A DNA stretch of 64,000 bases from Pampus argenteus. Lineage: Eukaryota; Chordata; Actinopteri; Scombriformes; Stromateidae. The number at the start of each line of letters is the position of its first letter. Positions within the stretch are counted from its first letter, which is position 1. The position numbers and the translations under genes were made by a program. The notes beneath the pieces are model-generated. The model was not told where the DNA came from, did not search any database, and saw nothing but the letters and a program-made list of their open reading frames with translations. Positions 41,201 through 52,449 of this stretch are shown here, one piece after another. The stretch spans positions 25,512,001 to 25,576,000 of the forward strand of contig CM072861.1 in NCBI GenBank assembly GCA_036937835.1, written 5' to 3'.

Positions 41201-43742
41201 TCTCTGAGAGGTTACAACCACTGAGCCTGGAAATGATAGAAAAACAAAACAAACAAGTAACAAGTTATTTATTTTTCTAAAAAGTATTTAAATAATGTTG
41301 AAAAGAATCCAACTATCTGTGTTCTTACAGAGCTTTGTTGGAGGCTTTGACCACTGGCAGCAGCCTCAGCAGAGCCTCCTCTGAAGCAGAGTATTTCTTC
41401 AGGTCAAACACTTCCAGATATTTTTCTGATGACAGTAAGATGAAGACCAGAGCTGACCACTGAGCAGGAGACAGTTCATCTGTGGAGAGACGTCCTGATC
41501 TCAGGTACCACTGGATGTCCTCCACTAGAGATTGATCCTTCAGTTCATTCAGACAGTGGAACAGATTGATGCTTCTCTCAGCAGACAGATTCTCACTGAT
41601 CTTCTTCTTGATGTACTCGACTGTTCTCTTATTGGTCTGTGAGCTACTTCCTGTCTGAGTCAGCAGACCTCGTAGGAGCGTCTGATTGGTCTGCAGTGAA
41701 AGACCCAGGAGGAAGCGAAGGAACAAGTCCAGGTGTCCATTTGGACTCTGTAAGGCCTCGTCCACAGCTCTCTGGTAGAAACCTGTTGGTTTGTCTTTAA
41801 GCAGATCAGACCACCGGGATGTTGTTTGTTCTTCTGCCAGCAGATTGAATCCAGACTTGATGAAGGTCAGATGGGCATGAAGAGCAGCCAGAAACTCCTG
41901 AACGCTCAGATGGACAAAGCAGAACACCTTGTCCAGGTACAGCCCTCTCTCCTCTTTAAACACCTGTGTGAACACTCCTGAGTACACTGAGGCTGCCATG
42001 ATATCGATGCCACACTCTGTCAGGTCTGATTCATAGAAGATCAGGTTGCCTTTCTGCAGCTGCTCAAAAGCCAGTTTTCCCAGAGACTCAATCATCTTCC
42101 TGCTCTTTTTATTCCAGTGTGAATCTGTCTCGGCTCCTCCATCATACTTGATGTTCTTCAGTTTGGTCTGGACCACCAGGAAGTGGATGTACATCTCAGT
42201 CAGGGTCTTGGGCAGCTCTCCTGTCTCTCTGCTTTTCAACACATCCTCCAGAACTGTAGCAGTGATCCAGCAGAAGACTGGGATGTGACACATGATGTGG
42301 AGGCTTCGTGATGTCTTCATGTGGGAGATGATGGTGGTGGCCTGCTTCTTATCTCTGAATCTCTTCCTGAAGTACTCCTCCTTCTGTGGATCAGTGAACC
42401 CTCTGACCTCTGTCACCATGCGGACACACTCAGGAAGGATCTGATTGGCTGCAGCGGGTCGTGTGGTTATCCAGAGGCGAGCAGAGGGAAGCAGTTTCCC
42501 CCTGATGAGGTTTGTCAGCAGCACGTCCACTGAGGTGGACTCTGTAACATCAGTCAGGGTCTCATTGTTGTGGAAGTCCAGAGGAAGTCGACACTCGTCC
42601 AGACCGTCAAAGATGAAAACAACCTGGAACCTTTCAAACCTGCAGATTCCTGCTTCTTTGGTTTCAGTAAAGAAGTGATGAACAAGCTCCACCAAGCTGA
42701 ACTTTTTCTCTTTCAGCACATTCAGCTCTCTGAAGGTGAATGGAAATATGAACTGTATGTCCTGGTTGGCTTTGCCTTCAGCCCAGTCCAGAGTGAACTT
42801 CTGTGTTAAGACTGTTTTCCCGATGCCAGCCACTCCCTTTGTCATCACTGTTCTGATTGGTCCATCTCTTCCAGGTGAGGCTTTAAAGATGTCTTCTTGT
42901 CTGATGGTTGTTTCTGGTCTGACTGGTTTCCTGGATGCTGTTTCAATCTGTCTGACCTCATGTTCATCATTGACCTCTGCAGTTTCTCCCTCTGTGATGT
43001 AGAGCTCTGTGTAGATCTGATTCAGGAGGGTTGGGTTTCCTGCTTTAGTGATCCCCTCAAACACACACTGGAACTTCTTCTGCAGGTTAGACTTGAGTTT
43101 ATGTTGACACTCTGCAGAACCAGTTCCTGAATGAACACAAGATCAATAATTGATTAATAGAGACAATATGACAATTTAAAGAATGCATATATGAACATAT
43201 GTTCCTCCATGTCTTGAGACGTCAGTAAATGTCTCATTTATCCAGCAGGTTAAATCTTTATAGAAATCCTCTTACTGCTCTGCAGACGCTCAGCCAGCTC
43301 CTCCTGCTTCATTCTCCTCAGGAAGTGCAGTGTGATCTTCAGAAATGCTTCTCTGCTGCTCCTCCTCTGCTCCTTCTCCTCACCGTCCAACACCTCCTCA
43401 TCCTCCGTCTGACTCTCTGAGCATTCTGGGTAATCTGGACTCAGAACCTTCTGCATCTTCTTCAGCTCGTTCTTCACAAAAGTGACAATGTTGTCCTCCA
43501 GCAGCTGGAACAGAATACTATATGAATGACACCATCAAGCTGAAATCATGAAGCAAACATCAGATCATGTTGGACAGACTGACAAGCCGCTGGTCTACAA
43601 AGTGCAGCATGGAGGTGACTGTGAATACCACAGATGTAAAGTAGTTGTTGTACATGTACAGACCATAAATATGGAGTCCAGGTGTGTTTGATGCTGCTGG
43701 TCAGACTGAGCACTGGGAACCTCTGAGCTCTCCTGGTCCACT
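37705..43742 (-). CDS. NLR immune receptor gene B (FISNA-NACHT-LRR-B30.2, NLRC3-like)
   Basis: Exons: 43,742-43,664; 43,504-43,276; 43,126-41,329; LRR exons 41,226-41,053 and 40,461-40,288; linker 38,470-38,424; B30.2 exon 38,270-37,705. Splice sites and phases match gene A. It has one LRR exon fewer than gene A. All exons are open. The start-codon exon was not found here either, and a Penelope element again lies directly upstream. Role as for gene A: cytosolic NLR with a variable C-terminal recognition part (family knowledge); the ligand is unknown. Confidence 0.9.
38424..38470 (-). CDS. 47-bp linker exon, NLR gene B
   Basis: Acceptor and donor as in gene A. One substitution turns the glycine of PAGVRW to arginine (PARVRW). 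Phase kept. Confidence 0.82.
38471..40287. other. Intron between linker and LRR exon, gene B
   Basis: Almost identical to 8,055-9,880 of copy A apart from a few indels, including 22 extra bases near 38,776. No coding feature. Confidence 0.75.
40288..40461 (-). CDS. LRR exon 2 of NLR gene B (174 bp)
   Basis: Encodes LSGCLITEEGCASLASAL and LRELDLSYNYPGDSGEKLLS, so it corresponds to LRR exon 3 of gene A. The intron upstream of it matches the intron upstream of gene A exon 2, which places the recombination near its 5' boundary. Confidence 0.9.
40462..41052. other. Intron between LRR exons, gene B
   Basis: Corresponds to 11,625-12,187 of copy A. Nothing coding recognised. Confidence 0.65.
41053..41226 (-). 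CDS. LRR exon 1 of NLR gene B (174 bp)
   Basis: Encodes LSGCNLSERSCAALSSVL and LRELDLGNNNLQDSGVKLLS. One residue differs from gene A in the second half (G for S in LDLGNNN). Confidence 0.9.
41329..43126 (-). CDS. FISNA-NACHT exon of NLR gene B (1,798 bp)
   Basis: Same length as in gene A. Walker A GVAGIGKT and Walker B FDGLDE are intact. Differences from gene A are few in the nucleotide-binding core and denser after about residue 390 (for example EQTTSRWSDLLKDKP against EQTISRWFKLFKDKP). No stops. Confidence 0.94.
43276..43504 (-). CDS. N-terminal exon (pre-FISNA helix) of NLR gene B
   Basis: 229 bp as in gene A, with a few substitutions (SQTEDEEV for SQREDEEV; RRSSREAF for RRSNREAF). Splice sites conserved. 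Confidence 0.88.
43664..43742 (-). CDS. 79-bp upstream exon of NLR gene B
   Basis: Sequence and splice sites as in gene A (VDQESSEVPSAQSDQQHQTH). Located by homology and phase. Confidence 0.75.
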
Positions 43743-44068
43743 CTGTGGAGGAATCATGAACAATGTGAGCCTGTGAATATTCTCATTTATCCAGGTCATA
43801 GTTATCTCAAGGAGATTAAATCGATCGCAACTGGACTTGGTTATTTGGCTTCGAAGACGTTTCACCTCTCATCCAAGAGTCTTCATCAGTTCATGCTAGC
43901 TTGACTAGGCTGGGACTAGTCCAACTAGCTGGTGTAGAAACCCAGGTATTTAACCTCTGTGGAGGCAGTCACATGGCCAGTGATGTCATTGTCTCATTAA
44001 CGCTCCATGTGCCCAACGACAGTCGTTTAGTGACAGTCGTTGGGTGGGGAAAGTTAGTTTCGACTTTA

Positions 44069-44566
44069 TTAGTGCTTTATTGTGTTATAACGACAGTCGT
44101 TAAAGTCACATGGGGCCTTTTGTGAATGGCTGTTGTTCTTAGAGGCTAAGTTGCTGAATCTCCTGGGAAGAGATGAAAGGGCAGCTTTGTAAATTGGAGA
44201 TAGATGGTGTCTCAGACCTCCTCCTCTGTTTAGAGATGGTTTTTCTAATTTCACATAGATGGCTTCTTTTACCCCTCTTTCAAACCATCTATCCTCTCTG
44301 TCCAGGATGTGAACATTGTTGTCCCCAAAGGAGTGAGCTTTCTCCTTGAGGTGTAAGTAGACAGCAGAGTCTAGGCCTGAGGAGTTGGACCTCCTGTGTT
44401 GGTTAATGTGCTTGTGCAATGGTTGCTTAGTTTCCCCAATGTAGAGGTCTTTGCATTCCTCATTGCACTGAACTGCATACACCAGATTATTTTTCTGAGT
44501 GTGTGGTGTTCTGTCTTTGGGGTGAACCAGTCTCTGTCTGAGTGTGTTGCTGGGTTTGAAATACAC
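44069..44566 (-). pseudogene. Penelope GIY-YIG endonuclease domain, copy B
   Basis: 165 residues, as in copy A, with NLVYAVQCNEECKDLYIGET and RGVKEAIYVKLEKPS. Open, but cut off from the RT by an extra T in a T-run near 44,685. Confidence 0.87.
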
Positions 44567-44663
44567 AGGGATACGGTGCTTATTAAAGATCCTCCTGAGT
44601 TTCTCTGATACCCCAGATACATATGGAATGACTATGTTGTTTCTTTTGTCTTGTTTTTCTTTC

Positions 44664-45185
44664 TCAACCCCCTTGTTGGTGTTTTTTTCTGGAGCCAGCT
44701 GCAGTTTTCACAAAGGCCCAATTGGGATAACCACAAGTTTTGAGGGCATCCCTCAGGTGCTCATGTTCTTCCCCTTGTGCCTGTGAGCTGGTGGGTACAT
44801 TATCTGCCCTGTGTTGCAGGGTCCTGATAACACCAAGCTTGTGTTTCAGTGGGTGGTGTGAGTCGAAAAGGATATATTGGTCTGTGTGTGTGAGTTTCCT
44901 GTATACCCCAATGTGGAGGCTCCTGTCTTTTTCAATATGGACGTCACAGTCTAAGAAGGGCAAACTGTTGTCCTTAACATCTTCTCTGGTGAACTTGATG
45001 TTTCTGTCCACTGAGTTGATGTGTTCAGTAAAGGCTTGCACTTCTTGGGTTTTGATCTTGACCCATGTGTCATCCACATATCTGAACCAGTGGCTTGGTG
45101 TTACTCCTTTAAAGGAGCTCAGGGCCCTGCGTTCCATCTCCTCCATGTACAGATAGACCACAATGGGGGATACTGGGGAACCCAT
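44664..45185 (-). pseudogene. Penelope RT C-terminal part, copy B
   Basis: 173 residues: MGSPVSPIVVYLYMEEMERR, WFRYVDDTWVKI, LPFLDCDVHIEKDRSLHIGV, then LRDALKTCGYPNWAFVKTAA. It reads further than copy A because it lacks the copy-A one-base loss; its own frame break is near 44,685. Confidence 0.85.
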
Positions 45186-45221
45186 GGCACAGCCATGTTT
45201 CTGTCTGTAAAATTTGCCAAT

Positions 45222-45830
45222 GTGCTCACATTATGTCTGTCCACACAGAGACAAACTCAAGCTGGACGTCTGCACAGTTTCACAGAGCCATACAGTCAAG
45301 AATCTGGGAGTAGTTTTTATCCCTTCCTGACCTTTGAGCCACATATCAAGAATGTCACTAAATCTGCCTTCTTACACTGATCCAACATAGTCAGGATCAT
45401 ACATGGACATTTGTCTGGTCTTCAACTGGTCCAAAATGCAGCAGCTAAAAGTCCTCACTACATCAAACAAGGTGGATCACATTTCTCCCATCCTGATGTC
45501 TTTGCATTGGTTACAATACAGGTCACATTTATTTCAAAATCCTCCTTCCGACCCAGAAACACTTTAAGACCTCTGCAGAGAAAATTTAATACTCTTTCCA
45601 CAACAAAACAAATGCACATTAGGGCTGAGCTTTATGTTTGCAGCTCCGCACTAAAAACATTATTGTCCAGATTGTAACAACTATCAGAAATGACAGAGGA
45701 CTCTGTGTCTCCTCTGAACCCTCCTGGCCAACTGTCTGTAGCTGAGCATCATCTGTACTGTTTCCTGTACTTCTTTAATCCTGTTACCTTCTGAGAGCAG
45801 GCGGTCTGTGGAGAACCCATCGAAACATTA
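45222..45830 (+). mobile_element. LINE 3' fragment, copy B
   Basis: Counterpart of 16,363-16,960, with the same RT C-terminal remnants (SHTVKNLGV, FEPHIKNVTKSAFLH, VQNAAA). Confidence 0.65.
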
Positions 45831-46053
45831 CAAGAAAAACAAAGAGCTGGACTGGAGTGAGTCTAACTGAAGACCAAACCATATTTAAATAAGAGAACCC
45901 TGTGGGGAGATATTTCTCATGCAACTAGGCATCACCTCAAAATTTAAGACCTACCATGAATAAAAATAAAACCTTTTTTATGAAAAAACCCTGAATTACC
46001 TGATTTTAATACTGAGAACAACTTGTATTGAGCTGCTGTGGTTCTGTCAAAAA

Positions 46054-46975
46054 CATTAACTTGATACCAACAACTTACATTTTGTCTAATTTTCTTTGTT
46101 TAAATTCAATAATAACATCCTTTGACCAGTTGCTTTTAAAGGACACACAGCTGGGTCCAGGTCCAGGTCCAGGTTTAGGTCCAGGTCCAGGTCCAGGTCC
46201 AGCAGAGTCTAGTCTTTGATGGATCCTGGTAGGAAAACAGCACTGATAAAGTCATTTGAGTTCACATATTCAGTAAAAACTCTCTTGATAAAATACTGAA
46301 TAATTAATAAACATTAACTTGATACCAACAACTTACATTTTGTCTAATTTTCTTTGTTTAAATTCAATAATAACATCCTTTGACCAGTTGCTTTTAAAGG
46401 ACACACAGCTGGGTCCAGGTCCAGGTCCAGGTTCAGGTCCAGGTCCAGGTCCAGGTCCAGGTCCAGCAGAGTCTAGTCTTTGATGGATCCTGGTAGGAAA
46501 ACAGCACTGATAAAGTCATTTGAGTTCACATATTCAGTAAAAACTCTCTTGATAAAATACTGAATAATTAATAAACATTAACTTGATACCAACAACTTAC
46601 ATTTTGTCTGATTTTCTTTGTTTAAATTCAATAAAAGCATCCATTGACTGGTCGCTTTTAAAGGACACACAGCTGGGTCCAGGTCCAGGTCTAGGTCTAG
46701 GTCCAGGTCTAGGTTTAGGACCAGGTCTAGGTTTAGGTCCAGGTCTAGGTTTAGGTCCAGGTCCAGGACCAGGTCCAGGTCCAAGTTCAGGTCCAGGTCC
46801 AGGTCTAGGTTTAGGACCAGGTCTAGGTTTAGGTCCAGGTCTAGGTTTAGGTCCAGGTCTAGGTTTAGGTCCAGGTCCAGGTCCAGGTCCAAGGTCAGGT
46901 CCAGGTCCAGGTCCAGGTCCAGGTCTAGGTTTAGGACCAGGTTTAGGTCCAGGTCCAGGTCCAGATCCAGCAGAG
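46054..46975. repeat. GGTCCA hexamer minisatellite, three higher-order units
   Basis: Leader plus repeat run three times: hexamer runs at about 46,156-46,201, 46,412-46,466 and 46,677-46,968. The third run is long and rich in GGTCTA and GGTTTA variants. Units one and two share an extra trailing block (GTCTTTGATGGATCCTGGTA and on) not seen in copy A. Copy A has two units. Confidence 0.92.
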
Positions 46976-47065
46976 TCTGGTCTGTGCTGCTTCTTTGTTC
47001 TTCAACACAACACACACACAGCTTTGAGTGTGAATAATGATGGTGGAGAACAGCAGGGATGAACA

Positions 47066-47767
47066 ATTAATTGAGATTTTATCTAAATCATAATATGTCC
47101 TACTGCAATGTTCAAATCACAGGAGCCACAATATTTGTTAAAGGTTCAATCTGTGTCAAAATACCATTTTAAATTAAATATTGTGGTGCTGCAGAGATGT
47201 CCTGGTCTACACATCATATTCTACAGACTTAAGAAAACATCTTTGTTTGCTACAGATTCCTGCAAAATTCACACCATAATCATTTCAATATGTTTTCAAT
47301 TAAAATGAGAATAATGATGCAAAAGTGATCATTTCCTCTTATATCACAAGATCACATCACAATTGCAATATCAGTGAAAATAATGAGATGAGATGTTGTT
47401 TGAAGCTGGTTCAGCCCTAGTGAACAGTGATGCACAGTTAGAGATCCTCATCTCACCTCTGAGCTTTGGTCTGGCTGTCATGTTCCCCACACAGAGAGCT
47501 TTTAGAGGGAGGGACTCCCTCCTCTCTGTCCTCACACTGATCCATGCTGCTGAAGTCACATCCACATCGGTCACACACACTTTCTACCTTCACCTGGAGA
47601 GGAAACACACATCATCCTCCTGTCAGATCCTAAATGTGATTGGCTGTTATGTTCTGTTATATATCAGTGTGAATGCATCCAGACAGCAGCGTGAGGCAGA
47701 GAAAGCTGCCATCAACTGCTGCACTTTTACTATCAGTCCACTAGATGGGGTCACCAAGCAGTGAAGT
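47066..47767. other. Conserved non-coding segment before the copia element, copy B
   Basis: Counterpart of 17,761-18,426, nearly identical. No known domain in its open frames. Confidence 0.55.
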
Positions 47768-47950
47768 TGTTAAGCATATGTAATGTGAATGGCAAAGCCA
47801 TGTTATGTAGCTTTAATATTATGGTGACATTATGTGCCTGCTGTTATGAGCATGCGAAAATAAATGGTCGGTGTGTTTTCCCGGACCAAAACAAGTGATG
47901 GCGGTCGATTCGTTTTTCTCCCGTATATAGATGAGCGACTGAGAGAGAAA
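47768..47950 (+). repeat. Copia 5' LTR, copy B
   Basis: It starts TGTTAAGCATATG. It holds the uninterrupted SINE target at 47,792-47,815 and a TATATAG near 47,924. The right edge is not sharply defined; the gag ATG is at 47,967. Confidence 0.75.
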
Positions 47951-47966
47951 TTAGACAACAAGAGAA

Positions 47967-48956
47967 ATGTCTCATCCTACAGGTTATGGGTCCAGTCACA
48001 CAGGCCAAAGGTGGTTTAGGTTGTTATTCGACGGTGAAGAGAAAAACTACGAGCTGTGGCAAACAAGGTTCCTAGCGCATATGGAGTTGCGCGGTCTCAG
48101 GGACGTTATCTTGACAGACCCCGACTTGGATGACGAGGACAAAGGAGCCCTCGCGGAAGATAACGCAAAGAACGCTGAGGCATATGCAGAACTGGTACAA
48201 TGTCTGGACAATAAAAGCTTGTCGCTGGTGATGAGAGACGCTAAGCGAGACGGAAGAAAAGCTTTGGAGATTCTTTGCGAGCACTATGCTGGAAAAGATA
48301 AACCCCGCATTGTAAGTCTGTACTGTGAACTTTCCTCCCTCCAAAAGGCTAGCAACGAAACTATCACAGACTACATTATTCGTGCAGAGAATATATTCAT
48401 ATCTTTGAGAAGAGCAGATGAACAAATTAGTGATGGGCTTCAAATAGCCATGGTAGTAAAAGGGTTACTTGATTCATACAAACCGTTCATCGTGCATGTC
48501 ACTCAGACTAATGACGTTGTAACGTTTGGCAAGTTTCAAAGTAAACTGCACAGTTATGAAAGCACAGAGAAATATGGGAAAAGTGACATGAATGTAGAAG
48601 AAGATAATGTGATGAAGACTAGCGGGGCAACGCGTTTTCGTGGAAGGGGAAGAGGAAAGAGAGTGAACCTAGCTGATGTCAAGTGCTACATATGCGGCAA
48701 AAAGGGACACATAACCCGGACATGCCCGGACAACTCCCAGGCGCGAAGAGAGGAACTAAAGTGGGACACACCACAGTGCGGAAGGGGCCGCGGCCAAGGC
48801 CGCGACCGAGGCCGTGACCATGTGAAGAAAGCTGATGAAGAGAGAGGCAGGGCCTACATATTTCTGCTTCTTCAACATGAGTGGGGCAGACAAGTGAGAA
48901 CTGTTATTTCCACAAAACATTTTTTCTGTCAAAGCAGCGACAGTAAATGGAGATGA
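47967..48956 (+). CDS. Copia gag, intact frame
   Basis: A 329-residue frame. It starts MSHPTGYGSSHTGQRWFRLL; a gag core follows (NYELWQTRFLAHMELRGLRD, NETITDYIIRAENIFISLRR), then an arginine-glycine stretch (FRGRGRGKR) and a CCHC knuckle CYICGKKGHITRTC near residue 240. Gag forms the particle and packages element RNA. The C-terminus (after about residue 300) reads into damaged sequence. Protease, integrase core and RT core are missing downstream, so the element is not autonomous. Confidence 0.85.
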   Translation: MSHPTGYGSSHTGQRWFRLLFDGEEKNYELWQTRFLAHMELRGLRDVILTDPDLDDEDKGALAEDNAKNAEAYAELVQCLDNKSLSLVMRDAKRDGRKALEILCEHYAGKDKPRIVSLYCELSSLQKASNETITDYIIRAENIFISLRRADEQISDGLQIAMVVKGLLDSYKPFIVHVTQTNDVVTFGKFQSKLHSYESTEKYGKSDMNVEEDNVMKTSGATRFRGRGRGKRVNLADVKCYICGKKGHITRTCPDNSQARREELKWDTPQCGRGRGQGRDRGRDHVKKADEERGRAYIFLLLQHEWGRQVRTVISTKHFFCQSSDSKWR

Positions 48957-49809
48957 GGTTCACTTCAAGGATGGGGATAACTGACTGTTCCACAAGGATC
49001 AAATCAAATCAAATTTTATTTATATAGCCCAAAATCACAAAATACATTAGTCTCAGAGGGCTTTACAATCTGTACAAGGAGTGACACCCTCTGTCCTTAG
49101 ACCCTCGATTCGAGTGAGGAAAAACTTGCCCACCAAAAAACCTTTTAACAGGGAAAAAGGTGGAAGAAACCTCAGGAAGAGCCACAGAGGAGGGATCCCT
49201 CTCCCAGGACAGACAGACGTGCAATGATGTCACATGTACAGAACAAATCAACACACACATATTGTACACTCACAATGAATTATAATGAATTACAATGATA
49301 AAATAAGAATGTTTACAATGGATGATGAATTATTACAGTAACAGTAAAAGTGATAGAGATACAGATGCACAGCAGCAGCAAATCATTTACTAACTATAAT
49401 CAGTAATAGACAAGAGAGCACAGAAACTCTGGGGAAGAAGTTTAGTTAGTAACATGATAGATAGATAGATGGATTAGACAGATGAATAGATAAGGAGAGA
49501 GAGAGAATGAGAGAGAGAGAAGGAGAGAGTATGTGAGTCCCCCAGCAGTCTAGTCCTATGGCAGCATAACTAAGGGATAACCTGAGCCAGCCCTAATTAT
49601 AAGCTTTATCAAAAAGGAAAGTCTTAAGTCTACTCTTAAAGGTGTTGACCGTGGCTGCCTCCCGAACACAGAGTGGTAGTTTATTCCACAGAAGAGGAGC
49701 TTGATAGCTGAAAGCTCTGGCTCCCAATCTACTTTTAGTCACTATAGGAACCACCAGGAACCCAGCATCCTGGGAGCGCAGTGTTCTAGTGGGGTGGTAA
49801 GATACTATG

Positions 49810-50310
49810 TGTAACAGGTGTAATTAGAACCCAAATGCAGCACACGCAGGAAACAGTCTCTCTGGGCACAGGGAAAGTCCGGGGGCTTAGGCTGGGAACA
49901 CCAGTCCAGCAAGCAGGTAGGCAGGAGTTGAGGCAGACGTACCAGGAGCAAGCCACCAGTAGCTGGGCCGACACCAGCTGGCAGAATCCAGAGGGATCAG
50001 AAGCTCGTGGTCGAAGACAGAAGGCAGGGTCGGTTACTGGGAGTACAACAAACAGGTTAGTCCAAGGCAGGCAGAGTCGGCAGCGGGAGATCAGTCCGAA
50101 GAAGAGTGCTGGAAAGTCTTGCGTGAGCATATAGAACAATCTGGCAGAGAGTGAGTGAGCAGGGAGAGCTTAAATCCTAGCTTGATTGGTGATGGGTGAG
50201 TCAAGCAGGTGAGGGGAGTAGGTCTGATGAGGGGGGCGTGGCTGGCAGGTAAGTGGAGAGGGAATGGAAAATTACTGAAAGGCAGGTAAGAAGGGGAGCA
50301 GACTGTGACA
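49810..50310 (-). mobile_element. Solo LTR related to the gypsy LTR at 51,115
   Basis: 501 bp, nearly the reverse complement of 51,115-51,620. Ends TGTAACAGG and CTGTGACA. Flanks CTATG and CTATA suggest an imperfect target duplication. No internal region. Confidence 0.85.
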
Positions 50311-51109
50311 CTATAAGCTCTTTTAGATATGATGGTGCCTGACCATGAAGAGCTTTGTATGTTAGTAGAAGAATTTTAAATTCTATTCTAGATTTAACGG
50401 GTAGACAGTGCAAGGAAGCCAAAATGGGAGAGATGTGAACTCTGATCTTGGTTCCTGTCAGAACACGTGCAGCAGCATTCTGAATCAGCTGCAAACTCTT
50501 AAGAGATTTATTAGAGCAGCCTGATATTGTAAGAGTTACAATAGTCCAGCCTAGAAGTAACAAATGCATGGACTAGTTTTTCTGCATCTGCTTGAGAAAT
50601 TATGCTTCTGATTTTGGCAATGTTACGCAAGTGGAAGAATGCAGTCCTTTAAAAGTTGTTTTATATAGTTATTAAAGGACAAATCCTGATCAAAAACAAC
50701 TCCAAGATTTTTTACGGTGGAGCTGGAGGCCAGGGTGATCCCGTCTAAGGCTAAATCTCTGGAATGATAGTTTCTGAGGTGTTTGGGTCCTATTAGGAGA
50801 ACTTCAGTTTTATCTGAATTTAGCATCAGAAAAGTGTGGGTCATCCAATTTTTTATGTCCTTAATGCATGCTTGAAGTTTAGTTAAGTGATTGGTTTCAT
50901 CAGGCTTGATCGATAAATATAATTGGGTGTCGTTTGCAATTAAAGTTAATTGAATGATTCCTAATAATGTTCCCTAGAGGAAACATATATAAACCTAATA
51001 GAAGTGGCCCTAATACAGAACCTTGTGGGACTCCATGAGAAACTTTGGTTTGCATGGAGGATTCATCATTAACATGAACACACTGAGATCGGTCTAGGAA
51101 ATATGACTT
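50311..51109 (-). pseudogene. LINE RT middle and C-terminal part
   Basis: 50,623-50,844 reads FLMLNSDKTEVLLIGPKHLR, LDGITLASSSTVKNLGVVFD; 50,311-50,569 reads LQLIQNAAARVLTGTKIRVH and RIEFKILLLTYKALHGQAP. The YADDTQ motif region is damaged near 50,930. Frames are broken several times. Confidence 0.8.
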
Positions 51110-51114
51110 AAACC

Positions 51115-51620
51115 TGTCACAGTCTGCTCCCCTTTCACCTGCCTCTCAGTAATTTTCCATTCCCTCTCCACTCACCTGCCAGCCACGCCCCCCTCATCAG
51201 ACCTACTCCCCTCACCTGCTTGACTTACCTGCTTCCCATCACCAATCAAGCTAGGATATAAGCTCTCCCTGCTCACTCACTCTCTGCCAGATTGTTCTAG
51301 ATGCTCATGCAAGACTTTCCAGCACTCTTCTTCGGACTGATCTCCCGCTGCCGACTCTGCCTGCCTTGGACTAACCTGTTTGCTGTACTCCCGGTAACCG
51401 ACCCTGCCTTCCGTCTTCGACCACAAGCTTCTGATCCCTCTGTATTCTGCCAGCTGGTGTCGGCCCAGCTACTGGTGGCTAGCTCCTGGTAGGTCTGCCT
51501 CAACTCCTGCCTACCTGCTTGCTGGACTAGTTTACCAGCCTAAGCCCCCGGACTTTCCCTGTGCCCAGAGAGACTGTTTCCTGCGTGTGCTGCATTTGGG
51601 TTCTAATTACACCCGTTACA
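51115..51620 (+). repeat. Gypsy 5' LTR
   Basis: 506 bp from TGTCACAGTC to CCGTTACA, with TATAAG near 51,255. A copy in reverse orientation is the solo LTR 49,810-50,310. The open frames here are LTR sequence. Confidence 0.88.
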
Positions 51621-51625
51621 GTACA

Positions 51626-51742
51626 ATCTGGGGGTCAGCATACCACCCTGAACACGCCAAATCTTGTCTGATCTCGGAAGCTAAGCAGGGTCGGGCCTGT
51701 GCGAAGAGAGATGGGTGGCAGTCGGAGGGACCGGTGGGACCT
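51626..51742 (+). mobile_element. 5S-derived SINE fragment
   Basis: GGTCAGCATACCACCCTGAA to GGTCGGGCC matches the first half of the 5S head of the SINE at 18,464. It then jumps to the SINE body (GAGAGATGGGTGGCAGTCGG), missing about 95 bp, and stops. It lies between the gypsy LTR and gag. Confidence 0.8.
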
Positions 51743-52449
51743 CCAGAACAATACGCTGGAGATCCGGAAGGCTGTAACCCCTTCATCACCGACTGCTCCA
51801 TCCTCTTTGCTCTGCAGCCCCAGACCTTCGCTTCAGAAGAGGCCAAAGTGGCGTTTGCCATCAACCACCTGACAGGTTGAGCCCGCCTGTGGGGAACAGC
51901 CGAGTGGAAAAGCCAGACCACTGCTTGCTCCTCCTTCCAAGCCTTCACCACGGAGCTTCATAAGGTGTTCGGCATAGCATCCATCGGTCTAGACGTCACA
52001 GGGGGTCTGATGGACTTGAGCCAAGGTGAACAAACTGTTGCTAACTACGTCATTGAGTTCCGCATCAGGGCCGGGACATTTGCGATGCTTATCTGCGGGG
52101 TCTGGAGGACTACATTAAAGACGAGTTGGTCTCTCACAAGCTTCCCTCTTCTCTGGATGGACTTATTGAACTTACATCCCGGATAGATCGCCGCGTGCAA
52201 GCAAGACGCCAAGAGAGGCGGCAAGGACAGGCAAACCAGCGCCTGCTGGGCCGACCACGTGTTCCTCCAGAGACTTTGGGTACCTCTAGTGGTCATCAGG
52301 GGAGAGAGGCCGAACCCATGCAGGTGGGCCGCATCAGTCTTACTCCTAAGGAGCGGGAGCGCCGTCGCCAGGGGAAACTCTGCCTCTACTGTGGTCAAGC
52401 AGGTCACTTCATCTCACAGTGTCCAGCAAAAGTCTGGACTCACCAGTAG
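51743..52449 (+). pseudogene. Gypsy gag
   Basis: Pieces in three frames: FITDCSILFALQPQTFASEE and AKVAFAINHLTG, then a TGA, MDLSQGEQTVANYVIEFRIR, then KLPSSLDGLIELTSRIDRRV and a CCHC knuckle CLYCGQAGHFISQC near 52,380-52,420. Typical fish gypsy gag, disrupted. Confidence 0.83.

Larger units (their letters stand above)
43784..45221 (-). mobile_element. Penelope-like retroelement, 5' truncated, copy B
   Basis: Same insertion as 14,925-16,362. GIY-YIG part at 44,069-44,566, RT part at 44,664-45,185, hammerhead-like core at about 43,832-43,902. Frame damage differs from copy A. Confidence 0.88.
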
